From: Dyadobacter fanqingshengii
GTDB taxonomy: Bacteria; Bacteroidota; Bacteroidia; Cytophagales; Spirosomataceae
Assembly (NCBI RefSeq): GCF_023822005.2
Contig: NZ_CP098806.1
Span: forward strand, 6,187,632-6,251,631
DNA length: 64,000 nucleotides
Direction: 5' to 3'
The notes beneath the pieces are model-generated. The model was not told the origin of the DNA. It saw only the letters and a program-made list of their open reading frames with translations, and made no database searches. A program made the translations under genes and the position numbers. This document shows positions 8,950 through 19,100 of this stretch, piece by piece; position 1 is the first letter of the stretch; the number at the start of each line of letters is the position of its first letter.

Positions 8950-10602
8950 ATGGCTGAAATTGAGATAAAAGTACCGCCCGTTGGCGAGTCCATTACAGAG
9001 GTTACAATTGGGAATTGGTTCAAAAATGATGGCGATTTTGTGAAAATGGATGAGGTCATTTGTGGACTTGATTCGGATAAAGCGACATTTGAACTAACAG
9101 CAGAAGCGGAAGGCGTCCTGCACATTAAAGCGCAGGAAGGTGATACGCTGAATATCGGCGACCTGATTGCAACCATCGATTCAGCCGCAAACGGTGCATC
9201 GAAAGCGCCAGCTCCCAAGCAGGAAGCTGCGCCAGCCGCATCAAATGCAGCCGCACCGGCCGCGTCCGCTGCCGAAGAGCCAGCTGCCGATAAAATTGAA
9301 GATAAAGCAGCCGAACCGGCTGACGCTGCGCCAGCTGCTGGATCGCCAGCCGCTGCACCGGCAAGTGGTGGAAAAGCATATGAAATGAAAGTTCCGGCAG
9401 TGGGAGAGTCCATTACAGAGGTTACCATTGCTTCTTGGAGCAAAAAAGATGGTGATCACGTGGAGGTTGACGAGATCCTCTGCGAACTGGAATCAGATAA
9501 AGCGACATTTGAACTACCGGCAGAGGCTGCGGGAACGTTGCGGATTGTTGGTAAAGAAGGTGAAACACTGGCGATTGGGGCTATCATCTGCACCATCGAG
9601 CAAGGCACCGGTGCCACGGTGGCCGGTGCTGCCCCTCAGTCGGCACCACAGGCATCCGCGCCAGCTGCTGAAACAGCCGGAGCAGATAAAGCTTACAGCG
9701 AAAAACACACTTCACCCGTTGCAGCGAAGATTTTAGCGGAAAAAGGAATTGATCCCAAGGACGTTAACGGTTCAGGATCTGGCGGACGAATTATGAAGGA
9801 TGATGCTTTGAAAGCGGGCAGCAAACCGGCTGAATCGGCTCCTGCTTCACAACCTGCCCCAGCCAAACCAGCAGCGCAAGCAGCCCCATCCCCAGCCGGC
9901 GCAAGAGGTCAGCGTCGTGAAAAAATGTCGTCGTTGCGTAAAACCATCGCACGCCGTTTGGTTGCTGTGAAGAATGAAACAGCCATGCTTACCACGTTCA
10001 ATGAGGTAGATATGAAGCCTGTAATGGACGTGCGCTCGAAGTTCAAGGACAAGTTCAAAGAAAAGCATGAAGTGGGTTTAGGCTTTATGTCATTTTTCGT
10101 AAAAGCTGTTACCGTCGCGTTGAAAGACTTCCCGGTTATCAATGCTTATATGGATGGCGAAGAGCTGGTTTACAACGATTACGCAGACATTTCCGTAGCA
10201 GTTTCAACGCCTCGGGGTTTAGTTGTGCCGGTGATCCGCAATGCTGAAACATTGTCGTTCGCTGCTGTGGAGAAGGAAATTGTTCGCCTTGCCGTGCGTG
10301 CGCGTGATGGTAAACTTGGACTGGATGAAATGTCCGGTGGAACGTTCACGATCACCAATGGTGGAACATTCGGTTCTATGCTCTCGACTCCGATCATCAA
10401 TGCACCGCAGTCTGCGATTTTAGGCATGCACAACATTGTGGAACGTGCAGTTGTAGTAGACGGTCAGATCGTTATCCGTCCGATCATGTATGTGGCGCTT
10501 TCTTACGACCACCGAACGATTGATGGTAAGGATTCGGTAAGCTTCCTGGTTCGCGTGAAGCAGCTTCTGGAAGATCCAATGAGATTATTGCTTGATATGT
10601 AA
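8950..10602 (+). CDS. sucB: 2-oxoglutarate dehydrogenase E2 (dihydrolipoyl succinyltransferase), two lipoyl domains
   Basis: Transfers the succinyl group from E1 to CoA through a swinging lipoyl arm. The 550-residue protein has two lipoyl domains (about residues 2-76 and 141-217), each with the lipoylated Lys in a DSDKAT or ESDKAT motif, and Ala/Pro-rich linkers. A peripheral E3-binding domain (about 250-285, [20 protein letters not shown]) follows. The catalytic domain ends with the active-site [13 protein letters not shown] near residue 518. Typical SucB has one lipoyl domain, so the doubled arm is notable, and the two copies share stretches of identical DNA exactly 420 bases apart. A strong terminator follows, shared with the convergent mazG-like gene. 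Confidence 0.95.
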   Translation: MAEIEIKVPPVGESITEVTIGNWFKNDGDFVKMDEVICGLDSDKATFELTAEAEGVLHIKAQEGDTLNIGDLIATIDSAANGASKAPAPKQEAAPAASNAAAPAASAAEEPAADKIEDKAAEPADAAPAAGSPAAAPASGGKAYEMKVPAVGESITEVTIASWSKKDGDHVEVDEILCELESDKATFELPAEAAGTLRIVGKEGETLAIGAIICTIEQGTGATVAGAAPQSAPQASAPAAETAGADKAYSEKHTSPVAAKILAEKGIDPKDVNGSGSGGRIMKDDALKAGSKPAESAPASQPAPAKPAAQAAPSPAGARGQRREKMSSLRKTIARRLVAVKNETAMLTTFNEVDMKPVMDVRSKFKDKFKEKHEVGLGFMSFFVKAVTVALKDFPVINAYMDGEELVYNDYADISVAVSTPRGLVVPVIRNAETLSFAAVEKEIVRLAVRARDGKLGLDEMSGGTFTITNGGTFGSMLSTPIINAPQSAILGMHNIVERAVVVDGQIVIRPIMYVALSYDHRTIDGKDSVSFLVRVKQLLEDPMRLLLDM

Positions 10603-10626
10603 TTCAATATTGCATGATAAAAATGA

Positions 10627-10660
10627 AGAGAGCCTGGTCATCCGGGCTCTCTTTTTTTTA
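10627..10660. terminator. Bidirectional terminator between sucB and the MazG-like gene
   Basis: An 11-bp stem (AGAGAGCCTGG with CCGGGCTCTCT, one G-T pair) with a TCAT loop is followed by eight T. It lies 25 bases after the sucB stop. Its right end runs into the stop codon of the convergent 108-aa gene. Confidence 0.85.
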
Positions 10661-10984
10661 GCTCAGCTTTGCATTATCCTTGTGCCTGTCTTTGTCCCGC
10701 TCGGTTTTCTTGGCCATGTTTTTCTCAAAAGCTTCGGTCAGGTCAATGCCTGTTTGGTTGGCAAGGCATATCAGCACCCACATAACATCCGCCATTTCAT
10801 CGCCCAGGTCTTTGCCCATATCCGATTTTTTAAAAGACTGATCGCCATAAGTTCTGGCCATAATTCTGGCCAGTTCTCCCACCTCTTCGGTCAGAATCGC
10901 CATATTGGTCAGTTCTGAGAAATAACGTACACCGTAGGTCTTGATCCAGTTATCAACTTGCGATTGTGCTTCTTGAATAGTCAT
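10658..10984 (-). CDS. MazG-like nucleotide pyrophosphohydrolase
   Basis: A 108-residue single-domain member of the all-alpha NTP pyrophosphatase superfamily. The metal-binding helices are visible: EEVGELARIMAR at about residues 34-45 (ExxE) and GDEMADVMWVL at about residues 62-72 (ExxD). These enzymes hydrolyse (d)NTPs, often non-canonical ones, to the monophosphate. The Lys/Asp-rich tail (TERDKDRHKDNAKLS) is probably disordered. The gene runs leftward and converges on sucB, sharing its terminator. Upstream lie two copies of a 17-base repeat (11005-11044) and then dtd on the same strand. Confidence 0.85.
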   Translation of the reverse strand: MTIQEAQSQVDNWIKTYGVRYFSELTNMAILTEEVGELARIMARTYGDQSFKKSDMGKDLGDEMADVMWVLICLANQTGIDLTEAFEKNMAKKTERDKDRHKDNAKLS

Positions 10985-11004
10985 GTTTTTAATTTTGAAT
11001 GACT

Positions 11005-11044
11005 GAATGAGCGGTCGCCGTTCCGGTGAATGAGCGGCCGCCGT
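11005..11044 (+). repeat. Two copies of a 17-base direct repeat
   Basis: GAATGAGCGGTCGCCGT at 11005-11021 and GAATGAGCGGCCGCCGT at 11028-11044 differ by one base. A third related copy lies at 13761-13777. They sit in the gap between the MazG-like gene and dtd. GAATGA-type sub-units also appear just before the first copy. Confidence 0.7.
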
Positions 11045-11076
11045 GCGTTAAATAAGTGAATAGGGGTAATTTTAGC

Positions 11077-11529
11077 TTAAATCCTGTTTTTTGAATCAAT
11101 AATGATGGTTACCGGGCCGTCGTTTAGTAATGCTACTTTCATGTCTGCCCCGAAGATCCCGCGCTGGATGGTTTTTCCTAATTCTATTTCCAGGAAGTTG
11201 ATCATTTTTTCGTAAAGCGGAATGGCAACTTCCGGCCTGGCTGCTTCGATGAAGGATGGCCTGTTTCCCTTCTTCGTACTCGCATGAAGTGTAAATTGGC
11301 TGATCAATAGAATGTCTCCATCCACAGATTTAAGATCTAAATTCATTTTATCATCACTATCACCAAACACGCGCAAACCAACAATCTTTCGGCCCAGCCA
11401 TTCAACATCCTCCTGATTATCAAGATGGGTAACGCCTAATAGCACCAAAAAACCCTTTTCTATTTCCCCTTCAACCTTCCCCTCAATGGTAACAGACGCA
11501 CTGCTCACGCGCTGAATTACTGCGATCAT
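11077..11529 (-). CDS. dtd: D-aminoacyl-tRNA deacylase
   Basis: Hydrolyses D-amino acids (and glycine wrongly attached to tRNA-Ala) from tRNA, a translation quality-control enzyme. The 150-residue length is typical. Diagnostic motifs are present: MIAVIQRVSSASV at the N-terminus, the SQFTLHA catalytic segment near residue 77, and NDGPVTIII near residue 137, which supplies the cross-subunit Gly-cisPro element (here GP). It acts as a cytosolic homodimer. A TAACTTTG -7 box lies 29 bases upstream of the ATG. The gene is followed leftward by the repeat region and the MazG-like gene. Confidence 0.96.
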   Translation of the reverse strand: MIAVIQRVSSASVTIEGKVEGEIEKGFLVLLGVTHLDNQEDVEWLGRKIVGLRVFGDSDDKMNLDLKSVDGDILLISQFTLHASTKKGNRPSFIEAARPEVAIPLYEKMINFLEIELGKTIQRGIFGADMKVALLNDGPVTIIIDSKNRI

Positions 11530-11557
11530 TTATTGTTAATTAAATTTAAGAATTTAG

Positions 11558-11565
11558 CAAAGTTA
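11558..11565 (-). promoter_or_regulatory. -7 box (TAACTTTG) for dtd
   Basis: Read leftward this is TAACTTTG, an exact TAnnTTTG match, 29 bases before the dtd ATG. I do not see a convincing -33 element at the usual spacing. Confidence 0.5.
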
Positions 11566-11658
11566 GTGCTCTTGAATGAACGATTGTACATTGCAGCTTG
11601 ATCGAAGTCTTTTTATTTGTTTGGATTTTCGCCAGGGCTGCACACATTATTGTAAAAC

Positions 11659-12099
11659 ATGAATCAACCGCATTACGCGTTCAAACACGCCAGTAAGAAA
11701 AATACATTTTCGTTTGTTAGTATTGGAAAAAGGGGCCAGATTAAGAAAGTTGTTCAATTCAGGCTTATAGAAGACAACGTTTACAACCTTGGTTTCGGCG
11801 ATTATAGTGAGGAGCTAAAAACGTTGGACGATATGGTCGTTACTAATAACGGCGACATGGAAAAGGTCCTGGCAACAATCATTGCTATTATCGAGCATTT
11901 TTTCACCGGAAATCCGGATGTGCATATTTTCCTGACGGGTAGCACACCGTCTCGAACAAGGCTTTATCAGATCGTAATTAATTCGCATCATGACGACCTG
12001 GCCTCGCACTTTGAAATATATGGACTTCAACAAAATCAGTGGAGGCGATTCCGAAAAAATATAAATTATGAATCATTCCTCATTTTGAAATTGTTATAA
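11659..12099 (+). CDS. Uncharacterised protein, DUF6934-like
   Basis: A 146-residue soluble protein with no signal peptide or membrane segment. It resembles, from memory, the Bacteroidota-restricted DUF6934 family: an N-terminal YxF region, a strand with FVSIGKRGQIKKVVQF, then NLGFGDY, a helix after NNGDMEKVLATI, and IFLTGSTPSRTRLYQI. No catalytic motif can be named. It is followed after 10 bases by a 62-aa basic, Ser/Lys-rich gene, and the pair lies just upstream of L-serine dehydratase. Such small paired genes often behave as toxin-antitoxin or other accessory modules, but nothing in the sequence proves this. The family name needs a profile search. Confidence 0.6.
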   Translation: MNQPHYAFKHASKKNTFSFVSIGKRGQIKKVVQFRLIEDNVYNLGFGDYSEELKTLDDMVVTNNGDMEKVLATIIAIIEHFFTGNPDVHIFLTGSTPSRTRLYQIVINSHHDDLASHFEIYGLQQNQWRRFRKNINYESFLILKLL

Positions 12100-12109
12100 C
12101 TTTACCAAA

Positions 12110-12298
12110 ATGAAACTAGCTATGAAAACCAGATCGTTGCCTGAACGAAGTGCGGGAGGTTCCTATGACGCCAGTCTCGATAGGTTGGAGGATAATGATT
12201 TGTTTCCTGCCAAGACCGCAATTGCAAAAGCCACCTTGTCGAAGGCTAAGCTTCCTTCGCGAAAAGAAAAGCTTGTGAGCTCTTCTTCTGCTAAATGA
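12110..12298 (+). CDS. Small hypothetical protein, partner of the 146-aa gene
   Basis: A 62-residue, Lys/Ser/Ala-rich, basic and probably partly disordered protein. The internal segment SYDASLDRLEDNDLFP is the only acidic part. It starts 10 bases after the preceding stop (a second in-frame ATG lies four codons later) and ends 15 bases before the serine dehydratase start, so a three-gene transcript is plausible. I recognise no family. Its strict spacing behind the DUF6934-like gene supports it being real rather than a chance frame. Confidence 0.5.
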   Translation: MKLAMKTRSLPERSAGGSYDASLDRLEDNDLFPAKTAIAKATLSKAKLPSRKEKLVSSSSAK

Positions 12299-12313
12299 TC
12301 TCTTCAAAATCGA

Positions 12314-13756
12314 ATGTCCATACTTCCCATGAAAGAAGAACGCATATCCGTTTTTGATATTTTTAAGATTGGGATTGGGCCTTCCAGTTCGCATACGCTG
12401 GGGCCGTGGAGGGCGGCGCAGCAGTTTTTGCAGGCTGTTCAGGTGCAATGTGGGCTGGATCAGGTGCGGGCTGTTGACATTCATCTTTATGGTTCTTTGG
12501 CGAAAACCGGGAAAGGGCATGGAACGGATATCGCAGTAATTCTGGGATTGAGTGGCTACGATCCGGTTACAGTGAAGACGGAAAACATTGACAAGATCCT
12601 GGCAGAAATTGCTTCGAAGGAATGCATCATGCTCCCCGGCGACATGCGGGTTGTTTTCGCTCCAAAAGACAACATTATCTTCCATAAGAACGAAACACTT
12701 CCATTCCATCCCAATGGCCTCACATTCATCGCAAATTGCGAATCGGCAGGCATCATTGAGGAAACCTATTACTCAGTTGGCGGCGGATTTGTGATTCAAG
12801 AGGGTCAAGCAAATGATGAGGTGAAAGGGTGTGTTGATCTTCCATATCCGATTGACCAGGCTGCGGATTTGCTTAAATGGCATAACAATTCCGGGAAGCC
12901 AATTTGGGAGATTGTTTTAGAAAATGAAAAGGTTTGGAAGGAAGAAAACCTGGTCAGAACCGAGTTGATGAACATCTGGCATGTGATGCAGCAAAGCATT
13001 TTCCATGGTTGCCAAACGAATGGTGTCCTGCCCGGCGGACTGAATGTGCAGCGGCGCGCGGCAGCATTGAATCAAAAGCTTTTAAATGATGTCGTTTGCG
13101 TAGGATGTGATGACTGGACGGAGGCTATCAGACGCGGGGGAACCGGTTTTAAATACACATTGGACTGGGTTAGCTGCTTTGCATTGGCGGTTAATGAAGA
13201 AAATGCCTCATACAGTCGCGTGGTTACGGCGCCTACCAATGGTTCGGCTGGCGTGATCCCGGCGGTGATCCAGTTTCACCTCACGTTCGGAGGCGGGACG
13301 GATGAAGATGTGTCTAGATTTTTGCTTACTGCCGGTGAAATTGGCAGTATTTTCAAAAAAGGCGCGACGCTTTCTGCTGCTATGGGCGGTTGTCAGGCTG
13401 AAATTGGCGTTTCTTCTGCCATGGCCGCGGCCGGACTGGCGCAGGTTTCGGGCGGCACGGTTGAACAATGTTTAATGGCTGCGGAAATTGCTATGGAGCA
13501 TCATTTGGGTCTTACTTGCGATCCGGTGGGTGGTTTGGTGCAAATTCCCTGCATCGAGCGAAATACTATGGGCGCGATCAAGGCGATTACGGCGTGTCAG
13601 CTGGCATTGCAAAGTAATCCGGACAATGCAAAAGTGTCGCTGGATAATGTGGTGCACACCATGTGGGAAACGGCACTGGACATGAATAACCGCTACAAAG
13701 AGACTTCCGAAGGCGGGTTAGCCGTCAACATTCCGATCAGTTTGAGCGAATGTTAA
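12314..13756 (+). CDS. sdaA: L-serine ammonia-lyase, iron-sulfur dependent, single chain
   Basis: Deaminates L-serine to pyruvate and ammonia using a [4Fe-4S] cluster. The 480-residue chain joins the beta domain ([21 protein letters not shown] near the N-terminus) with the alpha domain ([14 protein letters not shown] at about 308, [18 protein letters not shown] at about 357, and [18 protein letters not shown] near 400). The cysteines of the last two segments are those expected to hold the cluster. It matches the E. coli SdaA layout and length (about 455). The ATG at 12314 is used; an alternative at 12329 (MKEERISVF) is equally plausible. It converges on mgtE across a 75-base repeat-containing gap. 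Confidence 0.95.
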   Translation: MSILPMKEERISVFDIFKIGIGPSSSHTLGPWRAAQQFLQAVQVQCGLDQVRAVDIHLYGSLAKTGKGHGTDIAVILGLSGYDPVTVKTENIDKILAEIASKECIMLPGDMRVVFAPKDNIIFHKNETLPFHPNGLTFIANCESAGIIEETYYSVGGGFVIQEGQANDEVKGCVDLPYPIDQAADLLKWHNNSGKPIWEIVLENEKVWKEENLVRTELMNIWHVMQQSIFHGCQTNGVLPGGLNVQRRAAALNQKLLNDVVCVGCDDWTEAIRRGGTGFKYTLDWVSCFALAVNEENASYSRVVTAPTNGSAGVIPAVIQFHLTFGGGTDEDVSRFLLTAGEIGSIFKKGATLSAAMGGCQAEIGVSSAMAAAGLAQVSGGTVEQCLMAAEIAMEHHLGLTCDPVGGLVQIPCIERNTMGAIKAITACQLALQSNPDNAKVSLDNVVHTMWETALDMNNRYKETSEGGLAVNIPISLSEC

Positions 13757-13760
13757 TTTC

Positions 13761-13815
13761 GAATGAGCTGGCGCCGTTGCGCTGAATGAATGATTGAATG
13801 AGTGAATGAAATTTG
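13761..13815 (+). repeat. Third copy of the 17-base repeat, with tandem GAATGA units
   Basis: GAATGAGCTGGCGCCGT (13761-13777) matches the repeats at 11005 and 11028 except at its centre. It is followed by several GAATGA/TGAATGAxT units up to about 13810. It lies between the convergent sdaA and mgtE genes. Confidence 0.6.
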
Positions 13816-13831
13816 ATCATTTATTTCACTT

Positions 13832-15184
13832 TTATAGATTCAGCAGTAAATGTGCTAGTCCGAAATATACGCCGTAGCCGATCAAATCATTGGCTGTTGT
13901 GATAAATGGCCCGGAAGCAACTGCCGGGTTAATCCCGATTTTTTCCAACAAAATCGGCGTCATGGTTCCCATAAAAGAAGCCAGGAAAACCACCGACATT
14001 AACGCCGCCGAAACCACCAACGCCAATTGTACATCATTGCCGATCAGGAGATTAAATCCAAAAACGATCGTACTAATGATAACGCCATTAATAAAAGCAA
14101 CGGCAAACATCCTGATCAATCGCTGACCGACCGTTGTGTCCAAACCTGTCTTATCGGCCAGACTTTGCAGAATGATAGAGGATGTCTGAATGCCCACATT
14201 CCCGCCGGTTGACCCGATAATAGGGATAAATGCAGCCATAGCAGGGATAATTTTCAAATCTCCTTCAAAAAAACTGATAAACTTCGCCGCCAGAATCCCA
14301 CCCATCATCCCGACCAAAAGCCAGGGCAAACGTGCTTTGGTCTGCTGCCAGATCGTGTCATCTTCCTCTACATCACCCGTAATCCCCGCCATCGCCAACG
14401 TATCGGAACTGGCTTGTTCCGTAATCACGTCAATCACGTCATCAATGGTGATCCGGCCCAGAAGTTTTCCCTGAACATTTACAACAGGCAGTGCGTCAAG
14501 GTCATATCGCTGCATAAGTTCAGCAACTTCTTCGGCTGGACGATATGTTTCCACGAAAATAACGTCCTTATCATACAGACTTTCAATGCGTGTGTTTTTA
14601 TGGGCAAGGACGATTTTTTTAAGGGATAAAATGCCGTGAAGCTTTCCAAAATCATCTACAACGTAAACCGCGTATACTTTTCCAACATCTTCCGCTTGTT
14701 TGCGAAGCTCTTCAATACATTCATTTACAGTCCAGTTAACATTGGCTTTCACCAACTCTTTCTGCATCAAACCACCCGCCACATCTTCGTCATAATGCAG
14801 CAGATCCAGGATGAAACGGGCTTGTTCGCGGTCTTCCAGCAATGCAATTACTTCTTCACGGACGCGGATAGGCTGCTCATTGAGCAAATCCACCGCATCA
14901 TCTGAGTCAAAAAGATTGACAAAATGAGAAATTTCCTCGGACGTAAACGCTTTCAGGAAGTCTCGGCGCTCGTTGGGGTCCATATCCGCAAGGATTTCCG
15001 CCCCGCGTTCCACATCCAGCCGCGTGATCAGGAATTTGGCACTTTCCGTTTCAAGCTCAGACAAAAGGCCGGTGATATCCGCAGGAAAAAGGCTTTCCGT
15101 TTCCGTTCTTATTGAAGCAGAATCCTCTTTTTCAATGAGTTCCTGAATGTGCTCTACGTATTCCTTGGTTAATTCAAACGTCAT
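13832..15184 (-). CDS. mgtE: Magnesium transporter MgtE
   Basis: A dimeric inner-membrane Mg2+ channel gated by cytosolic Mg2+. The 450 residues follow the standard order. An N-terminal MgtE_N superhelix (about 30-130, including LADMDPNERRDFLKAF and LFDSDDAVDLLNE) is followed by two CBS domains (about 135-255, ending with LPVVNVQGKLLGRITIDDVIDVI). The transmembrane domain (about 280-450) contains the pore signature PIIGSTGGNVGIQTSSI. The gene lies 68 bases downstream of rsmA on the same strand and converges on sdaA. Confidence 0.96.
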   Translation of the reverse strand: MTFELTKEYVEHIQELIEKEDSASIRTETESLFPADITGLLSELETESAKFLITRLDVERGAEILADMDPNERRDFLKAFTSEEISHFVNLFDSDDAVDLLNEQPIRVREEVIALLEDREQARFILDLLHYDEDVAGGLMQKELVKANVNWTVNECIEELRKQAEDVGKVYAVYVVDDFGKLHGILSLKKIVLAHKNTRIESLYDKDVIFVETYRPAEEVAELMQRYDLDALPVVNVQGKLLGRITIDDVIDVITEQASSDTLAMAGITGDVEEDDTIWQQTKARLPWLLVGMMGGILAAKFISFFEGDLKIIPAMAAFIPIIGSTGGNVGIQTSSIILQSLADKTGLDTTVGQRLIRMFAVAFINGVIISTIVFGFNLLIGNDVQLALVVSAALMSVVFLASFMGTMTPILLEKIGINPAVASGPFITTANDLIGYGVYFGLAHLLLNL

Positions 15185-15252
15185 TGTTCACTTAGCTTTT
15201 AGCAATTAGCAGAATGGCTCCTAGCTGGATTATATACTTTTTAACAGTAATT

Positions 15253-16059
15253 TTAGATTTGCGGCTGCAAGTCCTGGGCCAGTTTTGTGAGTTCCACAAA
15301 CTCTGCGACACTCAATTGTTCGGCGCGTTTTGTCAATAATGGATGATCGGGCAAATCGCCAACCGGCTTCAATGCATTGCGAAGTGTTTTTCTGCGTTGA
15401 TTAAATGCTGTTTTCACAACCCTGAAAAACATCTTCTCATCACAATCCAATGCCGCAACCGCATTCCTGCGCAACCGGATCACGCCGGACTGGACTTTGG
15501 GAGGCGGATCGAATGCCCCCGGCGGCACAGACACCAGGTAATCTATATCATAAAATGCCTGCAATAAAACGCTTAAAATACCATAATCCTTATTGCCCGG
15601 CGGCGACGCAATGCGCTGAGCCACTTCTTTTTGCAGCATACAAACGATCTCGGGAATCTGGTCGCGGATTTGTAATGCGCGGAAAAAGATCTGTGAGGAA
15701 ATGTTGTAAGGGAAGTTACCAATGATGGCAAAGGGCTCCGAAAAGAAGTCTGCCGGATTGAATTTCAGAAAGTCGCCTTCAATGATTCTGGGCGTCAGGC
15801 TTTCGTAATGTTTCTTCAAATAAGCAACAGATTCGGTGTCGATTTCAATCACATAAGTGCTGAATGCGTCCTTATTAATGAGAAATTGAGTCAGAACGCC
15901 CATGCCCGGGCCTATCTCCAAAACCTTGGTGTAACCATTATGTACGGACAGGCCGTCAACGATCCGCTGAGCAATATTTAAGTCTTTCAGAAAGTGTTGG
16001 CCCAAATGCTTTTTGGCCCTTACTCTGGAATCGTCGCGCTTTTTATAATTTGTTTTCAC
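15253..16059 (-). CDS. rsmA: 16S rRNA (adenine1518/1519-N6) dimethyltransferase
   Basis: Dimethylates two adjacent adenosines in the 3'-terminal hairpin of 16S rRNA during 30S maturation. The 268-residue protein has the expected KsgA motifs: [19 protein letters not shown] at the N-terminus, SAM motif [14 protein letters not shown], the catalytic [12 protein letters not shown] (family NxPY), and the C-terminal helical domain with [13 protein letters not shown] leftward TAATTTTG-like box lies only about 5 bases before the ATG (16064-16071), which would give a nearly leaderless transcript. mgtE follows on the same strand. Confidence 0.96.
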   Translation of the reverse strand: MKTNYKKRDDSRVRAKKHLGQHFLKDLNIAQRIVDGLSVHNGYTKVLEIGPGMGVLTQFLINKDAFSTYVIEIDTESVAYLKKHYESLTPRIIEGDFLKFNPADFFSEPFAIIGNFPYNISSQIFFRALQIRDQIPEIVCMLQKEVAQRIASPPGNKDYGILSVLLQAFYDIDYLVSVPPGAFDPPPKVQSGVIRLRRNAVAALDCDEKMFFRVVKTAFNQRRKTLRNALKPVGDLPDHPLLTKRAEQLSVAEFVELTKLAQDLQPQI

Positions 16060-16140
16060 GAACCAAAATTACGGCTTAATTCGTAGATTTATCGAATAAA
16101 GAATAGGAAGGAATCTTAAAAGTGCGATTATCGAGATACT

Positions 16141-19100
16141 ATGGAAATGATCTTGTCCCATACCGATTGGCAGACTATACACGCTACATTGCAGCATCTG
16201 AACCTGATTGGAATTACTTTTTCTCCGGACTTCGTCATCCGTAATATCAGTGCGCACGCTTTAATGAAAACGGGCTGGCAGGAGTCGGATTTGATGGGGC
16301 ACAGCATTTTTGACAAACTCATTCCCAAGGAAGAAGAGTACGAAATCCGGCAAATGCTGGAAGAGGGAATTCAGGGGAAACGCAAACTGGAACAGCGGGA
16401 AATTCCTTTTTTGGCTCAAAAAGGCACATTAAGGACATTCTCGATCAACAGCGTGTTAATGCACCGCGAACAGGACGAGGTGGAATGTGTGACATTGGTA
16501 GGTGACGACATTACGCGCCGCCGCAGGATGGAATCCTCCATTGCCAAATCCAATTCGCAATTGCAGGATCTGGTGGACAACACAAGTGACCTGATCCAGC
16601 TTGTGGCTATTGACGGAAAATTCATATTCGTAAACAAAGCCTGGCGCGAGGTGCTGGGTTATGGGCTCGACGAAATTGCGTCCATGCGGATGGAAGACAT
16701 TCTGCACCCGCAACATAAGGAACAGGCATTAGCGCAACTGAAACTGATTGAGCAAGGCCATTCTAATGCCAATTTTGAGACGGTCTTTCTAAGCAGAGAA
16801 GGCAAGAAGGTCTTTGTTGCGGGAAGCGTGAATTGCAGATTTGATAACGGTAAACCAACTGCATTCCGGTGTATTTTAAATGATTATACAGAAAAAATAA
16901 GGGCTGAAAAAGCGCAAAACCTGTATTATAGCATTGCAAACTGGACGGTTAACACGCAGAATCTCGACGATTTTTACCATAGCATTCACGAGGAACTGGG
17001 TAAAATTATTGATGTAAAAAACTTCTTCATCGCGCTTTACGATCCGAGCAAAAGCTACATTTATTTCCCGTATTATGTCGACCAGTATTTTCAGGGGAAT
17101 GTAAAGTTTACCAAAAGAAAACTCGGTAATGGTGTAACAGAATATGCCATTGCGTCCAATAAACCGCTTTTCTTGTCAGGCGAAAAGATTGAAGAACTGG
17201 CCAAAACCAACAGTTTATATCTCTATGGTGTCACTCCAAAATTGCTCCTGTGCGTGCCCCTGCGTGTGGGCGACCGGGTGACGGGAATCATTGGTGTAAA
17301 ATCCTATGACGATGCCAACATGTTTGATGCCAGGGACTTGGAATTGCTGGAATTTATTTCTGGGCAGGTCGCGATGGCCATTGCGCGGAAACAAAGCGAA
17401 GAGGAGCTTAGCAAATATCTGGCGCGCTTGAATGCGATTTTCGATAGTAGTTCCCACTTGATTTGGTCGGTTAACAAATCTTTGCAGCTGACCTCATTCA
17501 ACAGGAATTATGCGGATCTCATTCAGAATCAGCTGGGTGTAAGGCCATCGCTGCAATCCAGCGCAGAGAAATTTGGCTGGCGAATGGTGGGTAACAGCAA
17601 CCGCAGGACGCTGGAAACGAAATACAGGCAAGCATTAAAAGGCGAACCGCAATATTTTGAATTTAAAATTGACAGGAAAGACCAGGGCGAAATGTGGCTG
17701 GAATTTTACCTGAACCCCATTCATTATGCGGACGGTGTAATCGAGGAGGTTTCGGGTATAGCGCGTGATATTACGCGCCGAAAGGAAGCGGAATTGTCTT
17801 TAAGGCATAGCGAGGAGCTTTTCCGGGGGATTTTTGAAAACCTGCAAGACATTTATTGCCGGATCAACCGTATGGGCGAAATCACGATGATCAGCCAATC
17901 CGTGTTAAAACGGCTTGGTTACCTGCCGGGAGAAGTGATCGGGCACAAAATCACTGAGTTTTTCCCTGATAAAAAGCGGATACATTCTGCATTGATCCGG
18001 TTGAGGAGGAGCAAGAGCCTGCGGAACTTCGAAATTTCGCTTTACCGCAAAGACGGCACCGAAAGGCAGTTTATGATCAATATGCTAATGTTCACCAACG
18101 ACAAAGGAAAGCCGACAGAAATTGCTGTGCTCGCGCGGGACATTACGGAATTGAAACGCAACGAGCAGGAATTGCTGAAAGCGAAAGAACACGCAGAACG
18201 CTCATTAAAGGTTAAGGAAGGCTTTTTGGCCAACATGAGTCATGAGATCCGGACGCCGATGAATGGCGTGATCGGGATGATCGATTTGCTGGGTGAAACG
18301 CCGCTGGATGTGGAGCAAAAAGATTACGTGCTCACGATCAAGCGTTCATCGGAAACATTACTCAACATTCTGAACGACATTCTGGATCTTTCCAAAATTG
18401 AAGCAGGAAAGATGGAACTGCACGAGGCGCCGATTGCGACAGAGGAATTGTTGCTGAAACTCGTCTCACTTTTTGGACAAACGGCCAAAAGCAAGGGAAA
18501 TACGCTTACTTATCACATAGCGCCCGACATTCCGAAATTTATCATTGCGGATCAGACGCGATTACTGCAAATCCTGTCGAACCTTACTTCCAATGCATTG
18601 AAATTCACCGATCATGGGGCAGTAACACTGTTTTTAACATTGGTTAAAAAGGAGGGTTTGTTTCATAAGATCAAAGTCGAGGTCCAGGATTCGGGCATAG
18701 GGATCAGTCCGATGGACAGGCAGATATTGTTTACTTCATTTACGCAGCTGGATAATTCTTCGCGCAAATCATTTGGCGGAACAGGGCTTGGGCTGGCCAT
18801 TTCCAAGCAGTTATGCGAGCTTATGCACGGGGAAATTGGCGTAGAGTCTACGGTAGGAGAGGGCAGCACGTTTTGGTTTACATTTGAAACAAAGGAAACG
18901 TCCATTGCGCAAGCCAGCACCATTGTGCGAATGGAGGAAACCCCGATTGAGAATGTTTTCAAGGATTATCATCCCACCATTTTGCTTGTGGATGACAATG
19001 CCGTGAACCGAAAAGTGGCTAATGAAATCCTCAAAAAATCAGGTTGCTACGTAGATCTTGCGGAGAGCGGTTTCAAGGCAATTGAAATGGTTGAGGCCAA

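Noticed and set aside
8922..9443. 173-codon minus-strand Ala/Ser-rich frame
   Set aside because: Antisense to the sucB Ala/Pro-rich linkers, which explains its composition.
11005..11044. CRISPR-like array
   Set aside because: Only two 17-base units six bases apart, with a third copy 2.7 kb away; no spacer series and no cas genes.
16064..16071. TAATTTTG promoter for rsmA
   Set aside because: It is only about 5 bases before the start codon and has no -33 partner; possible leaderless start, but too weak to list as a feature.
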